64,000 nucleotides of DNA from Amyloporia xantha (lineage: Eukaryota > Basidiomycota > Agaricomycetes > Polyporales > Adustoporiaceae), in NCBI GenBank assembly GCA_036971615.1, contig JAYKKR010000001.1:2790001-2854000 (forward strand), given 5' to 3'. This document shows, in pieces, positions 48,947 through 60,000 of the stretch. The translations under genes and the position numbers were made by a program. The notes beneath the pieces were generated by a model, which saw only the letters and a program-made list of their open reading frames with translations, was not told the origin of the DNA and did not search any database. Position 1 is the first letter of the stretch; each line of letters starts with the position of its first letter.

Positions 48947-50435
48947 TGTAAGGAATGGGTACGCGCTACCCTATGAACGGACGGTAGGGCAGGACGAGAC
49001 AGTGGAACGAAGGAGAGGTGGTCACGCGGGACAAGGGAGCTCGGCGGAAGCAAGCATGGCATTCGAATGGAACGACTACGGGACGGAACGACTACAGGAC
49101 GGAACGCTAATCTACGGTCGACAAGTCGATGGGAGCGTCGGGCCCTTCCCCGCCGACGTCAGAGAACGAGCGGTGGCGCGGGGACGATAAATAGTCTCCC
49201 GGTGGTAACGGAAATCCTCCTCCGCAGGGGTACGGGCCCGCGAGGGACCTCCCTCCCGACGTCCTCCCCTCCCTCCCAGAGCATGAGCGGCGACACGGAT
49301 CGAGTGCTCTAAGTCTTCGAACGCCCGCGGATAGGGACGCATACGGTCCAAAGTGTCCGAGAACTGGCGGGCAATAAGTTCGAGCCGTTCCAAAGCCTCA
49401 TCGGTACGTTCCTCGGTGACGCGGGGAGGGGTCCAGAAGGCCTCTTCCGTGTACAACGGGAGGGGAGGCGGAGTGCCAGCTTCGTCCCGCTGCGCATTAG
49501 AGCGGACCTCGTCGGGGCTCCAGGCGATCCCAGGATAAGGGACTGCACCGCGATGGCTCAGGAAGGAGCGGAAGATCGAGTCGATGTAGTGGACGAGCTC
49601 GCGGAGGGTGACGAAGGCAGTGAGCGGAGGGAGCGTGAGGTTCCCCGCGGCTATGGCTTGGGCTCGAGCCTCATAGGCAAGGCGCTGCGGGACGGGACGT
49701 GAGGGGAAGGGAAGAGAAGTGAAAGAGAAGGTGGACAAACCAGGAGCCAGCGCACTCCGTGCGCCCAGGCAAGCCAAGCAGCCGGATCGGAAGGGCGGAA
49801 TGAAGGCTCCACAACGCATTCAGCGCGAAGCACGTCTACGAGGAGGAGGTAGCGGCGGACGTGGAGGGAACCGATGGGGTCGGTGGGTTCGGCAGGCTCA
49901 GACATGGTGAATGAGGCGAAGGGAGGGAAGAGCGCGCGGAAGGAGGATAAGTAAGTCAGGGGAAGAGTCGGAGGGGAGGCAGCGGGAGGTAGCGGGAGGA
50001 AGCGGGAGGGAAAGTGACGTGGCAGCGCACGCGGGACGAGGTATATATGAGGAAGGGGGACGAGGCGGAAGGGGCATCTACCATCTGGTACGAGCTGCGA
50101 CTGGGACTTTGATTTTCACGCGACCGGGTTTTATTGCTCAGCGGAGCTACACTGCGTTTACTTCTACGAGAGGGCGAGCAAGCGGCTTGACCCATTTTAC
50201 TGCGATTCGGGATATCTACTGCGTACTTAGGACTGCGACTGCGACTTGACTGGGATAGCACACATAGAGCATCCCCCATATACCTACGAGTCTCTAGCTC
50301 AATCAATTCTTTTCTCTCTTGCTCATCCTCCGTGCCAGACGCTGCGAACGTCTTCACTCCCCTTCCCCTTCGACTCATTGATCTGTTCCTTCCAGGTGTG
50401 CTTATCGCACAGCGGGAGGAGCACCAAGCCTTACA
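48947..50435 (+). repeat. 3' LTR of element 2
   Basis: It starts TGTAAGGAATGGG and ends AGCCTTACA, 1489 bp. Compared with the 5' copy, only small indels were noticed (for example GGGGG to GGGG near 49189, one G near 49705, GC near 49935, one T near 50160). Confidence 0.93.
49112..49905 (-). pseudogene. Antisense gene copy in the 3' LTR of element 2
   Basis: This is the same spliced gene as at 38229-39027, with the same exon border and intron. One base fewer in a G run near 49189 changes the last ~20 residues relative to the 5' copy. Which copy is correct cannot be decided here. Confidence 0.6.
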
Positions 50436-53400
50436 GCGGCTTGTAGCGGGCTGTCCAGTCCCCGTCCTTATCGAGAGTGACAAGGGCCGCGCGTGCGAGG
50501 CGATAACGAGCCGCGCTACGCTTGATCTTGAGGTGGAACTTGTCATACAGAGATCGCATACGCGTGTTTGCCTTGTTGCCCATTCCCGAGACGTTCAGAT
50601 GCTTGAACTGAGTGATGCCGACCAGAATGCGACGCAGGCGTCGAATGTCGTCGAGGCTATCATCAGCCTGCGCAATTCGCAGGCGCCGTTCCTTGTCACA
50701 GAGAGCACTTATTCCATTGCGTTGGACCGGCGAGAGAGAAGAAGGTAACCAGAGTTTGGAGCTCTCTGCCTTTGAGAGTGTGTTTTGGGCAGAATGATCA
50801 AGGGGAGAAGGCGTAGCAGAGGCTTCATCAGATTGCGCGCGGAGCTGTACGACAAATGGCATATACAAGTCTTGAATCTCACGCCACAGATCAATCCGAC
50901 GCTTGAGGATATTGCGCTTCTCTTGAATGTCGGCCAACGTTCCGTCAGAGACCTTGTTAGAAGCACGGCCAGCAAGTATAAATCTGGAAGGAAGCCACTT
51001 CGTTAAGCATAGCACCCGGGATTCTGTACAAAACGTACTGCTGTTCCTCCAGCTCCAAGCCAACCTGCAAAAATACGCTAGGCGAAGCTTCATGGGGATG
51101 CCACACTCCCTTCTCGGCATCGGCGGCGTCTTCCTTGGCTAGCTGAAGCCGGGACCGTGTTCATCGTGGTCACTACGATGAATGCCAACCATCAACGGAA
51201 GGTGCGCTGACAGTGAGCATGCAACATACCAGAACGGGGTTCTTCATAGGGATCCGGCTTCGAGAAGTCCTCGTTCCATGCATTTATCATATGCTGCCAT
51301 TTGGCAATAACGTCCGGTGAGAAGGTTGCCGTGAAATCCTCATAGTATCCGAGTTGCTTAACGGCCATGGAGCGCGCCTCGCGGTAACTCTGAAGAATGT
51401 GCTTTCCTACAAGATGTGAGGAATGTCACGGCAAGAAGAAGAGTAGAGTATAGCTTACCCATCCCGGTTATCTTCTGCCAGTTCCAAGCTGCCCAGTGGT
51501 TGTCAAGAACCTCGTGTCGCATGGCCGGGCCCATCTCGCGCGCGCTGAGAGAAACAGGATTCATGTGTGCCCAATGTGATTCAATTCCTTCAGCATATGT
51601 TCGGCCAACCTTGGGGAGGTAGTTCAACGAGTATCGAGAGTGGTGGGGGCCGTGTACGGGGAAGTGTTTTTTGGGGATGGCATAGCGCACTGAACACGTC
51701 TCCATATCAACGCGCATCGCCTCTGGAAACGCCCGTTGCCGCTTCTCGAAATTCTTGTGCCACTGACATGCAATATCGTACGTCAGCATAAGCGCCAGCA
51801 GCGTGCCGGCGAGGGTGCCTAGTACTAAATAGTCCATATTGCAATATCTGCGTCGGCATTAATCAGACTGCGTTATTGAGGAAGGAGTAAGAGTACTTGC
51901 TTCTCGCCTCGTTGTAGATCTCCGACACCGTTTTTTCGGACAAGGGCATGTCTTGCACATAGCACTGCGCCGACGCCCGAGGCCGTGTAACCCTCTTTAC
52001 GCAAGTTCGCGTTGACGATGGCTTTGTGCTCGGCCGAGCAGGAGCTCTCCTACGAACATGATGTCAGCCCGAGTCCAGACCACCGTTTCTATTACTCACG
52101 ATCTCTTGATCACCGTACTTATTAATGTGATTGATATAGCGCGTCTCTTCGACAAAATATGCCCAGCCAGGAGCTAATTCAAGGTCGTCAAGGCCACGGT
52201 CCTTGTTCTTCGCTTTGAAATTCGCGTCGATCATCAAGAATAGGACGTAGAGCCATCTGGAAGAGAGATTAGAACGGAGGTGGACCAACGGAAGAATTCC
52301 TTACTTAATATGTGCAGGCGAATTCTCCCAATCAACTGGTATGTTACGCCCAGGATGAGGGCAGGCCGGGCATTCCAGTGCTAACTGTCCTTCCTTTGTG
52401 GCGTCAGGACCAGCGGGATCGTGACCCCTGCCCGCACGCTTGAGCAAGTGCAGATGTCGCCATAGTCTGACTACGTGAGACATCTGCTTGTAGCGATCCT
52501 ATAGCACACGGGATTAGTGAATGCTGTGAGATATGACAGACGGAATGCAATAGAGGATGTACATACCAACGATTTCGTGGTGCCAGAATTGTCCGTGTGC
52601 CTCTGTAAGGACTTATAGAAGTCATAGAGGTTTGTCTTTCCTTGATGATTCAACTCGTGGAATAGGCTCAAGACGCGGAAGGTGAACGCCGTAGCTGGAC
52701 GGTTCGTCGTGGCTGGAAACCAGCCGACACGGAAGAGTTGGACCCATTGGCTGAGAAACCCTTCGACCGGATGGAGGCATTCGCAGAAGCGTACGCATAC
52801 CTCACAGATACCGTTCGAATCGCAAACAACGATAGTCCGGGTCTGTGGACTTGGAGATGGGCAAGGGTGCCCGTCGTGCCCGACTTGCACAGAGAGACCT
52901 ATCTCTCGCAGTGAGCTCTTCTTCAGCTGGTGGCCGTCCCAAGCCTGCGAAGAATCCGGTTCAGTATCTCCTATAAGTAGACCATAACATGTTCTTATTT
53001 ACTTCAATCTGGTGAAGGGGTAGCTGCGCATGGGCTTCAAGCGCACAGATCGTACATGTGAACTGTCAGAGCAAGCAGTCTGCACATCGAATCGTTCCAG
53101 GTCTCTTTGTGCAAGACGCGCAGACAGGCTGAGCGGGACCATCGCCGATACCATTGAAACGCAGGAGTTCGTCGAGAAAAACAGATCGAAAGGGAAGCCA
53201 TTCCTGGAGCTTAGCCTAGCGGAGTATAGAGACGTATTAGAGTAGCTACGCGGTGCGGATCGGAGAGGCTTACTGAGGCTCGTAAGTCCATGCGAGCACG
53301 CTTAGCCTTTGCTGGAGCACGCTGCTCGTCCTCAAATGATAGAAGAGTTTGCACATCGGTAGCCGAGTCGGCAGTATGAGAGTCAGGTGGTGTAGTCAAG

Positions 53401-53564
53401 ATGTGAGAGTGGTCGACAAATTGCTGGCCAAGGCGACCGTCAGATAGAGAGCGAAGTGTGAAGCTGCGACACTGGGTCGAACGTTCGCCGATTATTCTAA
53501 ATTTCGCAGGCTTTTTGCGACTAAGTAGTGGCGCAGATGGCCCATCCTTTCTCTTCTTGGTCAT

Positions 53565-54074
53565 ACGGAAACTGAGCTGAGAGGTGTTGGACAGAACGAC
53601 GAAGACAAGGGCGAGTGGAAGTGAAAGCACCAGCGCGCTAATGTAGGTCGAGTGCAACTTGAGTGTTCGACTTGAGTCCACGATCGTCGATCGATTTCAG
53701 CCTGTGTGCGTCTCGCTCGTAGGACATTCACTGAATGTAGCCACTGCTCCAGGCATCAAACTTCTACTTATTGCAGGATGCTAGCATTAATATAATAATC
53801 TCTTTCCTTCTCTAATAGTAGAGTCAGCTTGGTTACTTCTTGCTGACTCGAATTGACTCTGAATGGCTTTGACTCCGGCTGATCACTGTATGAGTGATAA
53901 CTTGGCTAACATGCCAAATTTCACTGCAGACCTCATAAAGCCGCCAGCCGTCAATCATCTCAGTCCTTCCGATTATGTCCACGGCCGATATCGAGAGTGG
54001 GGAGGCAGCATAACATTTCGCATAATCGAAAAACTACTCTACAAGACTCGGAGAGTAATAGCCAGACCAATACA
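53565..54074. other. Intergenic between the KDZ gene and the RNase H1-N gene
   Basis: It holds the promoter side of the KDZ gene and the 3' flank of the next minus-strand gene. A plus-strand open frame at 53863-54093 has no family features and is not called. No KDZ terminal inverted repeat could be paired with the other end. Confidence 0.45.
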
Positions 54075-57000
54075 CTACTTTATGATACGGTAGACACGGT
54101 TAGCCCGCTTGTTGCTCTCGTAGTACATTAACGCTTCCGCTCGGCTACGCTTCGACGAATTCCTGGCCCCCGGGACTTGATTAATGTAGGAGTGCGCCTC
54201 GTGCCTAGGCGTGCTCAGACGAGAAGTACAGTGTAAATAAATAAACCTACCAGTCGTCAAACACCCCAACTTTTAGCCCTGCAGTGACGATGTGCCATTT
54301 CTTAACATGCCAGGTAACTGCCTCGCGAATGATCTCGTCTGACACGTTGTAAGGAGAGGTATCGGGCTGGGGGGTGAAAGCACGGACAAGCAAGCATCTC
54401 ATTCTCTCTCTTCTTCAGGTGTTGTTCCTCCCTCCTCCGTGTCTACCATACAGCTTCGGTGTTTGGTTTGATTCTCATTTATTTTGCATTTTTGCTCTAA
54501 TTGGTGTTGGTGTTTTATCTTATCTTTCCTCCCCTTCCCTCCGCTTTATTCCGATTTTGCGATTCTTCCTTCCGGAACGAGACCGGCTTCGTTCCGCTTA
54601 GTCAGTGGAGGGTAGACGACGTGGCCGGAAGGGGGCTCACTCTTCAGTTCCCCCTTGGTACCATACTACTAGGACTCCCCTGTACATCTCAATACTGGGC
54701 AATAGACACTCCTTCTTCTCTTACCGGGCTTAGTGTAGAGCTGCAGCGGCACTCTATACATCTTTTACTGCGACACTGCGACACTGCGACACTGCGACAC
54801 TGCGACACTGCGACACTGTGATACTGCGACACCGGGGCTCTGCAAGTGGCGGAGGATACTGCGTTATTCCTTTTCTCTCACCGGGTTTAGTGTAGAGCGC
54901 AACAGCTCTATACGTCTTTATACTGCGATACAGCGTTATTGAGGCTCTCCGCACACGGCGGAGGCAAGCAATCAGGTGCCAGCTGGCACTTTCTGGGTTT
55001 CCAGAGACAGGGCTCTCCACCGGGATTTGACATAGCACAGCGGCACTACCATCAGGGACGAGCACATTCCGAGTACAGAGCTGAGTCTTGTACGTCGGTC
55101 CACCCCTTACCCATTCCACACCACCACCACTCTCTCTTTTGGAAGCTCGCAGCTCCCTCATAGCCCCTCGGACGAACACATTCGCACACGAGATGGCGCA
55201 CCGTCTCGACTTACAACTGGAGCCCACCGCGAGGGGCCCATCTTCTGCGAGTCTTACGCCTCCCAGCTCAAAGCACGGCTGTTATGGCGGCTGCTCAACT
55301 CGAGTCTCATGCCGATGCCGACGGGAGGCAAGTACGACTTATGAATACATTTTTCTTGAGCCTACAAACATGCGAATCGGCTGGCATGCGGCCTACTACG
55401 AGCGGAACAGCGTACACAATACTCCGGACACTGCTACCCGAGCCTCACCAGCTCCATCTCCTACAGCCAATGTCTTTGGTATCACTCCTTCGACCGCGCG
55501 GTACAAAACTACACGCAACTGCTGGACAGAGCACATCGCGTCAGGAAACATGTTCGGTCGGGATTCAGCCAGGGCAAGCGAAAGGAGCGGAGGCGATGAT
55601 GGGAGGGGGAAGAAGTCAAGGAACAAGAGCCTCTGCGAAACGAGATCAGCAGGGAGTCGAGCGAGAGGCGAGTAAGCACGCGGAAGCGATGAGGGAGGAC
55701 AGCGTGTCGACTGCCGGGCTTGGACAAGAAGTGTCGCTGCTAGCGAAGACGTCAGGGGGAACGAAACACCACGGCACTCAGAGGGGGAGAGTTCCTCCGA
55801 TTGATACCGACTTCGCGGATGGACGTGTTACGGGGATGGAGGGAAGTGGGCGCGAAGGGAGCGACGTGGTGAGCGAACGAGAAGGAGGGCTAGGTCGGGG
55901 CCACGCAAGCCCCCCATTTAATGCAGACCGCTCGGTGTCCCAATCGTTTGCGTTAGCGCTGTCCTGCAACATTGGCCGCCTCTCGTATGCCTCAGCAGGG
56001 AACCGCGTTGCCGATCGATCTACAGATGCAGCGAATACTTACGACGGCGCCCAGTACAGGAGGAGCACGACGGGGAACACCCTTTCACGCTTGGCTGAAC
56101 ACGCGAGCGCGAGGGGGAGGGTAGTCGGGATGCCGACAGACCGAGGCGAGGAGAGGCGCAATGTGTGTAGTAGCGATGCAGGAGACTCTACACTAGGCCT
56201 GGAGCACGGAGCTGAGCGTAAGCACTTGCACGGGAACAGGGCTCAGGATTCACGGGTGCTAGGGGCAAAGAATTCGTCAGAAGAGCGCATACCGACAGGG
56301 GAGCACGTGTCGAGACGGAAGGAAGAACACGCCATACCACTAGAGAAAGTACCAACCGACGCATCACATGCAGCGAGATCCGACAGGACGCGAGGGGAAG
56401 AAATGTATTTAGTCGAACCTAGGTGCCCGAAGCAGAGCGCGACCGAGACAGAAGGAGAGGGACGTGTCCTGAGCGTGTCGCGAGGAGGAAGAGAGAAGGT
56501 AGAAGGGAACAAAGGATACGCACCCAATGTCGCGCAAGCAAGCTTCCTCCCGATCGCAAACCTGCCAGCATCTCAATTGAATGCGTTGTTCTCGTCATGC
56601 AGCGTCAATTGCATCCTCTACTCTTCGGCAGCAGAAGATCGTGTTGCTGAAAGATCGACACGCGCAGTGGATATGCAGAAGGACGATGACCCCCGGGGGA
56701 TGGAGCGAACACCTGGTATAGTTTCGGGAACGAATCCACGAGAGGGTGATGCGTCAGGAACAGGGGACAAGTCAAGGGTGAGGAGGGAACTTACTGTGTC
56801 AAGCGCGCAGGGGCAAGTGTACACGTCGCCCGCAGGGAAAGCTGACGAAACACTCAGGGAGGTGAGAGACTCAGACAGTTATAGGGCTGCGGTGGGGAGC
56901 ACGTCAGAAGTGGAGTGCCGGTGTGATGATCTGAACGTGCTGGAGGGAAGGAATGGAGAAGGATGGAAGACGACGAACGGGGGAAGGGAAGAGCGAGGTC

Positions 57001-60000
57001 CCGACTCAGCGGTAGAGTGCGCCCCGCCTATGGAGGCCGTCTTGAGACTGCGATTACCCGCGGAAGTCTGTCGTGCGCGCGGCTGTCTCTCTGGTCCCCT
57101 TCCTGTGTCTGGATTCCCTGTGGGTCAATCTATGGACGCCGACGAAATGTTCGGTGCTGAGCACGCTCGCGCGAGCTCTTGGATATCTGGACCGTCGACA
57201 GACTGGTCTACACGAACATCTAATATGCCGAACTGTGGTGCGGGGAACGCGGCGTCAGGGCTGAGGCCGCAGGGCGAGTATCTGCCGTTGAGTTCGGACG
57301 TACGAATGATAGGGCTGAGGAACGCACATACCAGGTTATGCGCGGGGAGGGAAGGGAACGCGGTTCTTGCAGGAAAAAGTGACGAGAGGGAGGTGGAGGA
57401 GACGCGTCAGTTCTGTGAAATCGGGAACGCGGAAGAAAGTCCGACGGAGATGGAGCGATGGACGCGTGTTTCGAGCGCGTTGGAGGGTGCGGGAAGACCA
57501 GCGAGGCAGGAAAACGAAGAGCAGGCGTTGGGAAAGGTGGAACTAGCGGAGGAGACACGGCCGGACGAAAGTAGCCGAGCTGCAAGGTACTTTGTAGCGG
57601 AAGGAGAGGCCGCAATGATACCCTGGGGAGATACACGAGAGCGGGGGAGGGAGAGAACAGAGACGGTCGGGGAGGCAGGACGAGCGTTGCAGGTAGCGCC
57701 GCCGAGCGCCCTGCCCGTCCCAGACTTCCCGTCCCTCTCGCCGAGTCCATTGTCTGGACTTCTCCCAAGCCGCGGGTCGGACGTGTTTGACGCGTCGGGA
57801 TCGGAGGAGAAACTTACCTTGGAGGGAATGGAGCTAGTGTCTATCACTTCGGACGCGACAGATTGCGCCCAGACAGCGGTGGAGGAGACCGTTTCAGCCA
57901 CTGTGAGATACACGGGACGGAGGGAGACCGAGGCGGAGGGGCGAGTACGTGCGCCGAGCGTGTCGGAGGGAAGAAAGGGGAAGCTGAGGGTCGAAGAGCG
58001 CAGGGAGGGCAGAGACGCGCCGAAAGTGCTGGAACGGCAAGAAGGGTTAAGAGCTACAAGGTATCCTGGACTGGAGGGGGGGACAGTGACCCCATGCCGT
58101 ACGGGTGAGCGACGGGACAAGGAGCAGGGACAAAGGGCGAAGAAGGGCGACGACGACAGACGAGCGCTGAGGTTGACGCCTTCGGGCGCCCCGCCCATCG
58201 CAGGCTTCTCGACGTTCTTCCCGAGCCCATTGTTCGGGCTCCTCCCGCGCTGCGCGCTGGACTCTGTTCTTGACATCTGGGGGTCTCTATCTGCTGGCTT
58301 TTCGACGTTCTCGCCGAGCCCATGGGCCGGATTCCTTCCGCGCGGGTTGCTGGACTTCGACCGCGACGTCTGGGGGTCTCTACTAGCCGGCGAATTTACG
58401 AGCGCGACGACGGGGCGCGGGCGTGCTGCGCCGTTCGAACGACAGTCAACGCGTCCACCGTCCGCGCTCTCGCGCAACGGGCCGTACACCAGTCTGGGAC
58501 TACGACTGCCTGGGGAACTAGGTGCTCGATCTAGCGGTGGGGCGAGCGCGTGGAGACAGAGCTCCGGGAGGAAGAAAGCGGACCTACGGCCGGTGCATTC
58601 ACGATCGAACATAGGATTCTTGATTCTCTCAGATCTGGCACCCCTTCCGTGCAGCTCGAATGGTAGAGACTATACATTCGGACGGTCATCTGAGATGCGT
58701 ACTCGGACGACAAGCGCATCGATATCAAGGCAAGGGTACGAGCGATCGGCGGGTGGATCGTTTAGGCTCGAACTCGACACCAAGAAGACAGTTCTCGACC
58801 GTCAACGACTCGAGACGCGATCGACGCCGACAGCAGCGGCGCGCGAATCTCAGGGTACGGACGAAGACCCGAAGCTATCGAGCGTAAGCACAGGCGCGAA
58901 GGGGAAATGCCAACGATACGTCGATCAGTCAGAATCACGTTGTGGAACGGCGAGTACGGTACTGGCTACGGGCGGCTGCGTGCCTTTGCGCGTCGGGCTA
59001 ACACTCTACAGTACACTGTGTGCGTTCTGGGATCTACGATGGATGTGTCTGGTACAAGAAACAAGAAGAGAACAAGTCGCGGTAGCATCGCAGAGAGATC
59101 GGAGGGGAGGACATGATACCCCGAGCGGGGAAGAGATAGAGGGGAGAGTGTACGGTGGGCGGGGGCTGGTTGAAGAAAATACGACGGTGCCGGAGGGTGG
59201 AGAGAATGTAGGGTTGATTGAGGTGGAATCAGAGGACGAGGGCGCGACAGGATCAGGAAGGAGGGAGCGCGCCTCGATCGAGTCAGAAGGAAGTGCGTGC
59301 GTTGCGGGGGTGTCGGAAGGAGGGCAGAGTATGGCCTTGAGCGAAAGGAGCCTAGCGGACGGAGAGGGGAAGGTGTTGCGGGGTAGGGAGGCGAGGGTGA
59401 GTGAAGGTGAGGACGGGTGCGGGGACAAAGAACAGAGGCCAGAAGCTAGGGCTGCAGGCGGAACCGAAGCGAGCGAGGACCGGGACAGGAGCCGAGGGGG
59501 AAGAGTAGCTGACGACGCCCCGATCACACGCGCTGCTACAGATCCGACGAGGATTCGAGCACATCACCTACGTCTCGATATGCGCGAGGAACGAGCGCGG
59601 CGTTCGGACGAGGACAGGGCAGCCCTCGACAGGAGCTCGCTCCCAGTTGATCAACCTAGCGACTTCGAAGGAGACGCGAGCACCCGAGAAACCGAGAGCA
59701 GGCGAACAGGGATCGGTGCAGGGCTGGAAGGGTACGAGCGACGAGCCGGCGAGGGGAGAGCAGCATCTGCGGGATTGTCACAGCAAGTCGAACACGTTGG
59801 GAACGGGGATGGAGATGTGGGCATCCTAGAACGCAAGAGCGGACAAGCAAAGGTCGGTGCAGAGTTAGAAGACTGCGAGCGGCGTACCGGGAGGAAGCCA
59901 GATCCCGAGTCGAGTCCTAGTAAAGACGGGTGCGGGAAGCTGGAAACAAGACTTTGCCCGATCGAGGTGAAGGGCGTACATGGGAACGACACGGCGTCGG

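Larger units (their letters stand above)
38069..50435 (+). mobile_element. LTR element 2, complete 12.4-kb Gypsy retrotransposon
   Basis: Two LTRs of about 1486-1489 bp (TGTAAGG...CCTTACA) enclose a PBS, gag, protease, RT, RNase H, integrase, an antisense gene region and a polypurine tract. The insertion site shows a direct repeat GCGG (38065-38068 and 50436-50439). LTR differences seen by eye are nearly all 1-2-bp indels, so the insertion is recent. Coding frames are broken several times, mostly at short G or GA runs. Confidence 0.93.
37527..53564 (-). pseudogene. KDZ-family transposase split by a retrotransposon
   Basis: Reading from MTKKRKDGPSAPL (ATG 53564) to the stop at 37527, the gene encodes a Kyakuja-Dileera-Zisupton transposase. 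It has the N-terminal Cys cluster (CASC...CADC...CTIC), then the catalytic region with the Asp of LMIDANFK, the Asp of LTYDIACQWHKN and the Glu of GIESHWAHMNP, and a C-terminal coiled segment (DIQEKRNILKRRIDLWREIQ). Many ~50-60-bp introns restore the frame. Element 2 (38069-50435) splits the last exon; removing it with one 4-bp repeat rejoins TARYKP to LADADIRGPG. Further lesions are an in-frame TGA at 53066-53068 in the Cys cluster, a probable frameshift near 50985, and one missing G near 37875 (ERW-GEEVQLL). Confidence 0.85.

Noticed and set aside
53863..54093. 76-codon plus-strand ORF downstream of the KDZ start
   Set aside because: No family features, no splice context, and it overlaps the last exon of the RNase H1-N gene.
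57407..58612. 401-codon minus-strand ORF opposite the giant ORF of element 3
   Set aside because: It is a shadow of the plus-strand frame. It has no splice or domain support, and its internal repeats mirror those of the plus frame.
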